64,000 bases of DNA from positions 2,914,001 to 2,978,000 of the forward strand of contig NZ_CP077084.1 of NCBI RefSeq assembly GCF_014268275.3. The letters run 5' to 3'. A program made the position numbers and the translations under genes. Below are positions 56,890-64,000 of this stretch, piece after piece; position 1 is the stretch's first letter, and each line of letters begins with the position of its first letter. Source of the stretch: Pseudomonas tritici. Its GTDB lineage: Bacteria; Pseudomonadota; Gammaproteobacteria; Pseudomonadales; Pseudomonadaceae. The notes under the pieces are model-generated. The model did no database searches. It worked only from the letters and a program-made list of their open reading frames with translations, and was not told the DNA's origin.

Positions 56890-57837
56890 TCAGCCTGCCC
56901 CCGGCACATTCGGCCAAAGATCCGCCACCAGAAACAGCCGCTCAGCCTCTTCCCAATCCTCACCCACCTGAACCAGCCGCACTAATAGCTGCGCTGGCGC
57001 CATCGGATCCAAGTCCGCCAGCCAACCCTGCATCTGCTCTTCACTCCATACGTCATCCACCGGGTAATGCGCCGGCGCCAGCCATGCATGCCGAGGCAGG
57101 GGTTGCCAGCGGCCGGGTGCGCTGGCGCTGACAAATGCCCGCCAGTCGCGCTGATGCAACCAGCGCCCACGCAAATGCTGCGGGTGGGCACCCACGGGTG
57201 CCTGCGCTTCACCGGGCCAGGGATACAGCAAATACCCGCCCAGCCACAAATGCGCATCGAACTGCTGGATATCCAGCGCCGCCAACACCTCGCGGCTCTC
57301 CGCCCGCGCCGAGATTGGCAATTGGTGCTGGGCCAGATGCGCCAGCTTGCGATCCAGCCGATCATGACAGCCCGGCCCCAGCCACTGCGCCGTGTCCTGG
57401 CCGTCGCCGTCCTGCGGCCCCAGATAGAGTTTGATCGCCAGTTCCAAGTGATGCACGCCATCGCGGTCGCGCAGCAACATATCCAGCTCGCCGAGGGTAT
57501 GCCCGGCGCGACGGATCGGCAGGTTGGCGGCCAGCAACTCCACGCCCGGCGCGTGCTGCACGGCGAACTGCCATAACCGCTCGTAATAAAGCCCAAGACG
57601 ACGGGTACGGGCCAGGCTCAGCCAGTGTTGCAAGGGGCTGCTGTCGTGATCGAGTGCACGTAACCATTGTTCGAGCAGGTGCGGCGCTTGCACCCAGTCA
57701 CTGCCGGCCAACGGGTGGCGTTGCGGCCACGGCGTCTGCGCCAGCATTGGCGGGGCGAGCATCACCCACGCCAGGTCGCGCACTTCAGGGTGGCGCAGCT
57801 GGCGGGGCAGGGTGTGCAGATCCGGGAACACAGTCAT
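56890..57837 (-). CDS. DUF1853 protein
   Basis: 315 residues. [17 protein letters not shown] and [30 protein letters not shown] are the conserved DUF1853 blocks. The ELD...LELAIK arrangement resembles the PD-(D/E)xK nuclease core, so a nuclease-like fold is possible. Function unknown. It faces the chelatase gene across the REP doublet and is divergent from nadK. Confidence 0.85.
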   Translation of the reverse strand: MTVFPDLHTLPRQLRHPEVRDLAWVMLAPPMLAQTPWPQRHPLAGSDWVQAPHLLEQWLRALDHDSSPLQHWLSLARTRRLGLYYERLWQFAVQHAPGVELLAANLPIRRAGHTLGELDMLLRDRDGVHHLELAIKLYLGPQDGDGQDTAQWLGPGCHDRLDRKLAHLAQHQLPISARAESREVLAALDIQQFDAHLWLGGYLLYPWPGEAQAPVGAHPQHLRGRWLHQRDWRAFVSASAPGRWQPLPRHAWLAPAHYPVDDVWSEEQMQGWLADLDPMAPAQLLVRLVQVGEDWEEAERLFLVADLWPNVPGAG

Positions 57838-57982
57838 GGTCCGAGCATAGCCTTTTAACGGTGGCGCAGGTGGCTGAGAACCGTTGTCATTAAGGGTTCA
57901 TGGCGACAAAGGATTTTGCCTGGGGCGGCCTTTCGCCCATAATCGTTTTTTTTTGCCCCACCCCAAATCCCGCAGGAGCCCC

Positions 57983-58873
57983 ATGGAGCAATTTCGCAAT
58001 ATCGGCATTATCGGTCGCCTGGGCAGTACCCAGGTGTTGGACACCGTCCGCCGGCTGAAAAAATTCCTGCTGGAACGCCACCTGCATGTGATCCTCGAAG
58101 ACACCATCGCCGAAATCCTCCCCGGCCACGGCCTGCAAACCTCGTCGCGCAAGATGCTCGGCGAAGTCTGCGACATGGTCATCGTGGTCGGTGGCGACGG
58201 CAGCCTGCTCGGCGCCGCCCGGGCCTTGGCGCGGCATAATGTGCCGGTGCTGGGGATCAACCGGGGTAGCCTGGGGTTTCTCACCGATATCCGCCCGGAT
58301 GAGCTGGAAGTCGAAGTGGCCAAGGTGCTCGACGGCCACTACCTGGTGGAAAACCGCTTTCTGCTGCAGGCCGAAGTGCGCCGCCACGGCGAAGCCATCG
58401 GCCAGGGCGATGCGCTCAATGACGTGGTGCTGCACCCCGGCAAGTCCACGCGAATGATCGAATTCGAACTGTATATAGACGGCCAGTTCGTGTGCAGCCA
58501 GAAGGCTGACGGCCTGATCGTCGCCACGCCGACCGGCTCCACCGCCTACGCGCTGTCGGCGGGTGGCCCGATCATGCATCCCAAGCTGGATGCCATTGTG
58601 ATCGTGCCGATGTATCCCCATATGTTGTCCAGCAGGCCCATCGTGGTCGACGGCAACAGTGAGCTGAAAATCGTGGTGTCCAAAGACATGCAGATCTACC
58701 CGCAGGTGTCCTGTGACGGTCAGAACCATTTCACCTGCGCGCCCGGTGACACCATCACCGTGAGCAAGAAGGCACAGAAGTTGCGGTTGATCCACCCGCT
58801 GGACCACAACTATTACGAAGTGTGCCGCACCAAGTTGGGCTGGGGCAGCCGCTTGGGGGGTGGAGGCGACTGA
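57983..58873 (+). CDS. nadK: NAD kinase
   Basis: 296 residues. The ATP/NAD motif GGDGS is at residues 70-74 (IVVGGDGSLLGAAR), followed by INRGSLGFLTDI, the NDVVLHPGKSTRMIEF stretch and ADGLIVATPTGSTAYALSAG. It phosphorylates NAD+ to NADP+. GCAGGAG lies 6 nt before the ATG. First of a tightly coupled plus-strand operon. Confidence 0.97.
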   Translation: MEQFRNIGIIGRLGSTQVLDTVRRLKKFLLERHLHVILEDTIAEILPGHGLQTSSRKMLGEVCDMVIVVGGDGSLLGAARALARHNVPVLGINRGSLGFLTDIRPDELEVEVAKVLDGHYLVENRFLLQAEVRRHGEAIGQGDALNDVVLHPGKSTRMIEFELYIDGQFVCSQKADGLIVATPTGSTAYALSAGGPIMHPKLDAIVIVPMYPHMLSSRPIVVDGNSELKIVVSKDMQIYPQVSCDGQNHFTCAPGDTITVSKKAQKLRLIHPLDHNYYEVCRTKLGWGSRLGGGGD

Positions 58874-59844
58874 TGCTCGATCCCGCGCGTAGCTACGACC
58901 TGATTGGTGACGTGCACGGTTGCGCCCATACCCTTGAGCACTTGCTCGAGCGGCTGGGGTACCACAAGCAGGGCGGCACCTGGCGTCATCCTTCGCGTAT
59001 GGCGGTGTTCCTCGGCGATATCATCGACCGTGGCCCGCGTATCCGCGAGGCGTTGCATATCGTCCACGACATGGCCGAGGCTGGCCAGGCGCTGTGCATC
59101 ATGGGTAACCACGAGTTCAATGCGCTGGGCTGGAGCACGCCAGCGCCGCCGGGCAGCGGCAAGCAGTTTGTGCGTGAACACAACCCACGGCATGCACGGT
59201 TGCTCCAGGAGACGCTGACCCAGTTCGAACACCACCCGGCCGACTGGCACGACTTCCTCGGCTGGTTCTATGACATGCCGCTGTTTGTCGACGCCGGGCG
59301 TTTCCGCGTGGTCCACGCGTGCTGGGATGACGGGTTTATCCAGCCGCTGCGCGCGACCTTCCCGGACGGCTGCATCGACCAGCACTTCCTGCAGGCCGCC
59401 GCTGTCCCGGGCAGTTTTGCCTGCAATGCGTTCGACCGCCTGCTGCGCGGCACCGACATGCGCCTGCCGGATGGCCTGACGCTGACCGGCGGCGACGGCC
59501 TGACGCGCTCGTTCTTCCGCACCAAGTTCTGGGAAGACGACCCCAAGACCTACGGCGACATCGTGTTCCAGCCCGACGCACTGCCGGAGCCGGTAGCACG
59601 CACGCCGTTGTCGTCCACTGAAAAGAATTCCCTGCTGCGCTACGGCGTCGACGAGCCTTTGCTGTTCGTCGGCCATTACTGGCGCAGCGGCAAACCGGCG
59701 CCGATCCGCCCGAACCTGGCCTGCCTGGACTACAGCGCGGTGCTGTACGGCAAGTTGGTGGCGTACCGCCTGGATCAGGAAACCCGCCTGGATCCGCGTA
59801 AATTTGTATGGGTCGACGTTGAGCGGCCCGAGGTCATTACATGA
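58873..59844 (+). CDS. Metallophosphoesterase (PPP/ApaH type)
   Basis: 323 residues. The metal-binding motifs are DLIGDVHGCAHTLEHL, VFLGDIIDRGPRIREA and CIMGNHEFNALGW, then the histidines VVHAC and FVGHYWRSG. This is the dinuclear active site of PPP-type phosphatases and ApaH. Substrate unknown. It starts at TGATG with the nadK stop. Confidence 0.9.
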   Translation: MLDPARSYDLIGDVHGCAHTLEHLLERLGYHKQGGTWRHPSRMAVFLGDIIDRGPRIREALHIVHDMAEAGQALCIMGNHEFNALGWSTPAPPGSGKQFVREHNPRHARLLQETLTQFEHHPADWHDFLGWFYDMPLFVDAGRFRVVHACWDDGFIQPLRATFPDGCIDQHFLQAAAVPGSFACNAFDRLLRGTDMRLPDGLTLTGGDGLTRSFFRTKFWEDDPKTYGDIVFQPDALPEPVARTPLSSTEKNSLLRYGVDEPLLFVGHYWRSGKPAPIRPNLACLDYSAVLYGKLVAYRLDQETRLDPRKFVWVDVERPEVIT

Positions 59845-60710
59845 GTACTGTGGCTGTATTGCGCCTGCCGCTGAGCGTCGACCTGGGTGGCTTCGTGAAG
59901 TTGCTGCAACGCATGCAAGTGCCCCATCGCATCAGCGAGGAAGCGGGCGAGCAAGTGTTATGGGTGCCCGAGACCATCAGTGACGACGTGCGCGTGCTGT
60001 ATCAGCGCTTTCCTGCGGGTGATCCGGACCAGCAATTGGATATTCCTGAACAGGCGCCGGTCAAGCGCCCGGGTTTTGTCGAGCAATTGCGGCATAGCCC
60101 GGTAACGGCGTTGGTGCTGCTGGCGAGCATCATCGTTGGCGCGGTGACCTTGCTTGGCGAAAACCTGCAAGCCATGAGCTGGCTGACGTTCCTGCCGTTT
60201 CGCATTCTCGGCGAGTACATCCAGTTCACGCCGCTGGCCGAGACACTGGCCTCGGGCCAATGGTGGCGGCTGGTTACGCCGATGCTGATCCACTTCGGCA
60301 TCCTGCACCTGGCCATGAATGGCATGTGGTATTGGGAGCTGGGCCGGCGCATCGAAGCGCGCCAGGGCAGTATCAACCTGCTGGGGCTGACGCTCTTGTT
60401 CAGCCTGGTCTCCAACTACGCTCAATACGCCTATGGCGGCCCCGGGCTGTTTGGCGGTTTGTCCGGCGTGTTATATGGCCTGCTTGGGCATTGCTGGATT
60501 TTTCAACTGCTGTCGCCGAACCCGGCGTATCGCCTGCCCCGTGGCGTGCTGGCGATGATGCTGATTTGGCTGGTGCTCTGTATGTCCGGGCTGATCTCGA
60601 TGATCGGCTTCGGCGAAATCGCCAACGCTGCCCATGTCGGCGGCCTGGTTATCGGTTGCTTGACCGGCTTGCTGGGCGGGTTGTACAGCCGCCGCAAATC
60701 GTCTATTTGA
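59841..60710 (+). CDS. Rhomboid-family intramembrane serine protease
   Basis: 289 residues. A cytosolic N-terminal domain (1-90; like GlpG) precedes six membrane helices. The dyad is Ser208 in GGLSGVLYGLLGH and His265 in ANAAHVGGLVIG, with HFGILHLAMNGMWYWELG for the oxyanion histidine/asparagine region. It should cleave membrane proteins near their helices. ATGA overlap with the preceding stop. Confidence 0.92.
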   Translation: MSTVAVLRLPLSVDLGGFVKLLQRMQVPHRISEEAGEQVLWVPETISDDVRVLYQRFPAGDPDQQLDIPEQAPVKRPGFVEQLRHSPVTALVLLASIIVGAVTLLGENLQAMSWLTFLPFRILGEYIQFTPLAETLASGQWWRLVTPMLIHFGILHLAMNGMWYWELGRRIEARQGSINLLGLTLLFSLVSNYAQYAYGGPGLFGGLSGVLYGLLGHCWIFQLLSPNPAYRLPRGVLAMMLIWLVLCMSGLISMIGFGEIANAAHVGGLVIGCLTGLLGGLYSRRKSSI

Positions 60711-60724
60711 TAAGGAAGAGCCTC

Positions 60725-60985
60725 ATGTCCTCTTTTGCTGAAATGATTGAAAACATCACCCCGGACATCTACGAGAGCCTCAAGCTCGCCGTGGAAATCG
60801 GCAAGTGGTCCGATGGCCGCAAACTGTCCCCTGAACAGCGTGAGCTGTCCCTGCAAGCCATGATCGCCTGGGAACTCCAGAACTTGCCGGAAGACCAGCG
60901 CACCGGCTACATGGGGCCGCAGGAATGCGCGTCCAAATCCGCGCCGGTGCCGAACATCCTGTTCAAGTCGGACGCGATCCATTGA
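60725..60985 (+). CDS. YeaC/DUF1315 small protein
   Basis: 86 residues beginning MSSFAEMIENITPDIYESLK, with WSDGRKLSPEQRELSLQAMI and GYMGPQECASKS; these match the DUF1315 (E. coli YeaC) pattern. Function unknown. Upstream GGAAGAG is 5-6 nt from the ATG. Followed by DUF2797 with overlap. Confidence 0.88.
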   Translation: MSSFAEMIENITPDIYESLKLAVEIGKWSDGRKLSPEQRELSLQAMIAWELQNLPEDQRTGYMGPQECASKSAPVPNILFKSDAIH

Positions 60986-61812
60986 TTGAAATTGGACGTG
61001 GTGCAGTCAGCAAGATGTCGGCGCAACTCGGTGAGCCGACCGTTCAATACGCGTTTCGCCTGGGCGATGCCGAGGTGCCAGTCAACCCGTTGATCGGCAC
61101 GCACATTCGCCTGGAATACTTGGGTGCCATCCATTGCAGCCATTGCGGCCGCAAGACCAAGACCAGCTTCAGCCAGGGGTATTGCTACCCGTGCATGACC
61201 AAGCTGGCCCAGTGTGACCTGTGCATCATGAGCCCCGAACGTTGCCATTACGATGCCGGCACCTGCCGCGACCCAGGCTGGGGCGAGAAATTCTGCATGA
61301 CCGACCACGTGGTCTACCTGGCGAATTCGTCGGGGATCAAGGTCGGCATCACCCGTGCCACTCAACTGCCGACGCGCTGGCTGGACCAGGGCGCGAGCCA
61401 AGCGCTGCCGATCATGCGCGTGGCGACCCGCCAGCAATCCGGTTTCGTCGAGGACGTGCTGCGTAGCCAAGTGGCCGACAAGACCAACTGGCGCGCGCTG
61501 CTCAAAGGCGATGCCCAGCCTGTCGACCTCAAGCACGTGCGCGACGAACTGTTCGCCTCCTGCGCCGAGGGCCTGCTGAGTTTGCAGGAACGCTTTGGCT
61601 TGCAGGCCATCCAAACGATTGCCGACATCGAACCGATCGAAATCCGCTACCCGGTCGAGCAGTATCCGACCAAGATCGTCAGCTTCAACCTGGACAAGAA
61701 CCCGATTGCCGAAGGCACGCTGCTGGGGATCAAGGGCCAATACCTGATCTTCGACACCGGCGTAATCAACATTCGCAAGTACACGGCCTATCAGCTCGCC
61801 GTGCATCAGTAA
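60982..61812 (+). CDS. DUF2797 protein
   Basis: About 276 residues. Zinc-type cysteine pairs occur in CSHCGRKTKTSF, YCYPC, CDLC and then ERCHYDAGTCRDPGWGEKFC, followed by a GIY-YIG-like stretch HVVYLANSSGIKVGITRATQ. This combination suggests a nucleic-acid-binding or nuclease-like role, unproven. The start is unclear: TTG 60982 overlaps the yeaC stop and gives IEIGRGAVSK; ATG 61015 (MSAQLGEPT) or ATG 60925 are alternatives. Confidence 0.82.
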   Translation: MIEIGRGAVSKMSAQLGEPTVQYAFRLGDAEVPVNPLIGTHIRLEYLGAIHCSHCGRKTKTSFSQGYCYPCMTKLAQCDLCIMSPERCHYDAGTCRDPGWGEKFCMTDHVVYLANSSGIKVGITRATQLPTRWLDQGASQALPIMRVATRQQSGFVEDVLRSQVADKTNWRALLKGDAQPVDLKHVRDELFASCAEGLLSLQERFGLQAIQTIADIEPIEIRYPVEQYPTKIVSFNLDKNPIAEGTLLGIKGQYLIFDTGVINIRKYTAYQLAVHQ

Positions 61813-61826
61813 AAAGGATGCCACCC

Positions 61827-64000
61827 ATGCGCACCGAACAACCGAAGATGATTTACCTGAAGGACTATCAGGCGCCGGACTACCTGATTGACGAGACGCA
61901 CCTGACCTTCGAGTTGTTCGAGGACCACAGCCTGGTCCATGCGCAACTGGTGATGCGCCGCAACCCGGAGCGCGGCGCCGGTTTGCCGCCGCTGGTGCTG
62001 GATGGCCAGCAACTGGAGCTGTTGAGTGTCAACCTGGCCGATCAGGAACTGACGGCCGATGATTATCAACTGACCGACAGTCACCTGACGGTGCATCCGC
62101 AGAGTGCGACGTTTACCCTGGATACCACGGTAAAAATCCACCCGGAAACCAACACCGCCCTGGAAGGCTTGTACAAGTCCGGCAGCATGTTCTGCACCCA
62201 GTGCGAAGCCGAAGGCTTCCGCAAGATCACTTACTACCTTGACCGCCCAGACGTGATGAGCACGTTCACCACCACGGTGATCGCCGAGCAACACCGCTAT
62301 CCGATCCTGCTGTCCAACGGCAACCCGATCGCCAGCGGCCCCGGCGAAGACGGCCGCCACTGGGCGACCTGGGAAGACCCGTTCAAGAAGCCTGCCTACC
62401 TGTTCGCTCTGGTGGCCGGTGATTTGTGGTGTGTTGAAGACACCTTCACCACCATGACTGACCGCACTGTGGCGCTGCGCATCTACGTCGAGCCGGAAAA
62501 CATCGACAAGTGCCAGCACGCCATGACCAGCCTGAAAAAATCCATGCGCTGGGACGAAGAAACCTACGGCCGTGAGTACGACCTCGACATCTTCATGATC
62601 GTCGCGGTGAACGACTTCAACATGGGCGCCATGGAAAACAAGGGCCTGAATATCTTCAACTCCAGCGCCGTGCTGGCCCGCGCCGAAACCGCCACCGACG
62701 CCGCGCACCAGCGGGTGGAAGCGATCGTTGCCCACGAATACTTCCACAACTGGTCGGGCAACCGCGTGACCTGTCGTGACTGGTTCCAGCTGTCGCTCAA
62801 GGAAGGCTTCACGGTATTCCGTGATTCGGGCTTCTCGGCTGATATGAACTCGGCCACGGTCAAGCGCATCCAGGATGTGGCGTACCTGCGTACCCACCAG
62901 TTCGCCGAAGACGCCGGCCCCATGGCTCACGCCGTGCGCCCGGACAGCTTTATCGAAATCTCCAACTTCTACACCCTGACGGTGTACGAAAAGGGCTCGG
63001 AAGTGGTCGGCATGATCCACACCCTGCTCGGCGCCGAAGGCTTCCGTAAAGGCAGCGACCTGTATTTCGAACGCCATGACGGCCAGGCTGTGACCTGCGA
63101 CGACTTCATCAAGGCCATGGAAGATGCCAACGGCGCCGACCTGACTCAGTTCAAACGCTGGTACAGCCAGGCCGGTACGCCACGCCTGGCGGTGAGCGAG
63201 TCCTACGACGCAGCGGCCAAGACCTACAGCCTGACCTTCCGCCAGAGCTGCCCGGAAACCCCGGACAAGGTAGAGAAACTGCCGTTCGTGATCCCGGTGG
63301 AATTGGGCTTGCTGGACGGGAAGGGCGCGGGTATCGCCTTGCGCCTGGCCGGTGAAGCGGTTGCGGGCGGCACGTCGCGTGTGATCTCGGTGACCGAGGC
63401 CGAGCAGACCTTCACTTTTGTCGATATCCCTGAGCAGCCTTTGCCTTCGCTGCTGCGCGGTTTCTCGGCGCCGGTGAAGCTGAGCTTCCCGTACAACCGC
63501 GATCAACTGATGTTCCTGATGCAGCATGACAGCGATGGCTTCAATCGTTGGGATGCCGGTCAGCAGCTGTCGGTGCAGGTGTTGCAGGAGCTGGTTGGTC
63601 AGCATCAACAAGGCCAAGCGTTGAAGATGGATCAGCGCTTGATCACCGCGCTGCGCAGCGTGTTGAGCGACGAACGCCTGGACCAGGCGATGGTGGCGGA
63701 AATGCTATCGTTGCCGGGTGAAGCCTACCTGACCGAAATCAGCGAAGTGGCGGATGTGGATGCCATCCACGCCGCCCGTGAGTTTGCGCGCAAGCAACTG
63801 GCCGACAACCTGCATGAAGAACTGTGGCTGCGCTACCAGGCCAATCGCGAGCTGTCCAAGCAAACGCCGTATGTGGCTGCGGCTGAGCATTTTGCCCGTC
63901 GCGCGTTGCAGAACATCGCGCTGTCGTACCTGATGCTCAGCGGCAAGCCGGAAGTCCTGGCCGCGACGCTTGAACAGTTCGACAGCAGCGACAACATGAC
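61827..64000 (+). CDS. pepN: Aminopeptidase N, 3' end beyond window
   Basis: 724 codons visible of a usual 885 or so. The M1 metallopeptidase motifs are GAMEN (267-271), HEYFHNW with His303, Glu304 and His307, and the second zinc glutamate about 19 residues later in LKEGFTVF. It removes N-terminal residues from peptides in the cytoplasm. AAAAAGGATG precedes the ATG by a few bases. The frame continues to the last base. Confidence 0.96.
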   Translation, partial: MRTEQPKMIYLKDYQAPDYLIDETHLTFELFEDHSLVHAQLVMRRNPERGAGLPPLVLDGQQLELLSVNLADQELTADDYQLTDSHLTVHPQSATFTLDTTVKIHPETNTALEGLYKSGSMFCTQCEAEGFRKITYYLDRPDVMSTFTTTVIAEQHRYPILLSNGNPIASGPGEDGRHWATWEDPFKKPAYLFALVAGDLWCVEDTFTTMTDRTVALRIYVEPENIDKCQHAMTSLKKSMRWDEETYGREYDLDIFMIVAVNDFNMGAMENKGLNIFNSSAVLARAETATDAAHQRVEAIVAHEYFHNWSGNRVTCRDWFQLSLKEGFTVFRDSGFSADMNSATVKRIQDVAYLRTHQFAEDAGPMAHAVRPDSFIEISNFYTLTVYEKGSEVVGMIHTLLGAEGFRKGSDLYFERHDGQAVTCDDFIKAMEDANGADLTQFKRWYSQAGTPRLAVSESYDAAAKTYSLTFRQSCPETPDKVEKLPFVIPVELGLLDGKGAGIALRLAGEAVAGGTSRVISVTEAEQTFTFVDIPEQPLPSLLRGFSAPVKLSFPYNRDQLMFLMQHDSDGFNRWDAGQQLSVQVLQELVGQHQQGQALKMDQRLITALRSVLSDERLDQAMVAEMLSLPGEAYLTEISEVADVDAIHAAREFARKQLADNLHEELWLRYQANRELSKQTPYVAAAEHFARRALQNIALSYLMLSGKPEVLAATLEQFDSSDNM

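Noticed and set aside
61806..63617. A 603-codon minus-strand frame
   Set aside because: It is antisense to pepN, whose metallopeptidase motifs are unmistakable. No motif, ribosome site or independent context supports it.

Overview
The window is a chromosomal segment from a GC-rich pseudomonad, most likely of the Pseudomonas fluorescens group. The order dnaQ-rnhA-methyltransferase-gloB-mltD-yej transporter and lysine decarboxylase matches what I recall of the P. aeruginosa PA1807-PA1818 region. metH beside nfuA and cti, cobW-cobN-chelatase, and many intergenic palindromes of the GTGGGAGC and GTAGTGAGCGGG types also point there. Assignments rest on reading motifs and gene order; no database search was run.

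Layout. 1-8.7 kb: end of a TonB siderophore receptor, a LysR/AbrB-family pair, small exported or membrane proteins, a candidate sRNA, a PAS-GGDEF cyclase, an ECF sigma operon with a probable anti-sigma factor and metal-sensor-like protein, a solute-binding-like protein and a Nudix hydrolase. 8.7-13.6 kb: a three-repeat Pho box before an oxidoreductase and an RNase T2, then an Rrf2 regulator divergent from a thioredoxin-reductase-like flavoprotein, a LysE exporter and an AraC regulator. 13.7-26 kb (minus strand, then plus): a five-gene yej-type peptide importer with two solute-binding proteins, mltD, gloB, a methyltransferase, rnhA and dnaQ, then a REP doublet split by a 158-bp element with terminal repeats and a 10-bp duplication. 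26-37 kb: lysine decarboxylase with a streptothricin-acetyltransferase-like GNAT, LysR, FMN reductase, poxB, cysI-DUF934 and a sugar-binding protein. 37-45.5 kb: DUF2970, metH, cti, an acyltransferase and nfuA.

45.6-56.8 kb is a cobalamin locus. A minus-strand cobalamin riboswitch precedes cbtB-cbtA-cobE-cobM, and a plus-strand one precedes cobW-cobN-chlI/chlD. Between them lies an AT-richer orphan serralysin-like metalloprotease. The last chelatase gene carries a textbook -1 frameshift cassette (slippery A AAA AAG, a stop six bases after it, and a 13-14 bp GC-rich hairpin at 5-6 nt spacing) that would join the ATPase frame to a VWA frame lacking a convincing start of its own. One gene could thus yield both the small and the medium cobaltochelatase subunits. 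This is the most striking signal in the window. MetH, encoded nearby, is a cobalamin consumer.

56.9-64 kb is housekeeping: a DUF1853 protein, then a tightly coupled run of nadK, metallophosphoesterase, rhomboid protease, YeaC-like, DUF2797 and the start of pepN, which leaves the window. No rRNA, tRNA, CRISPR array, transposase gene or prophage was seen.
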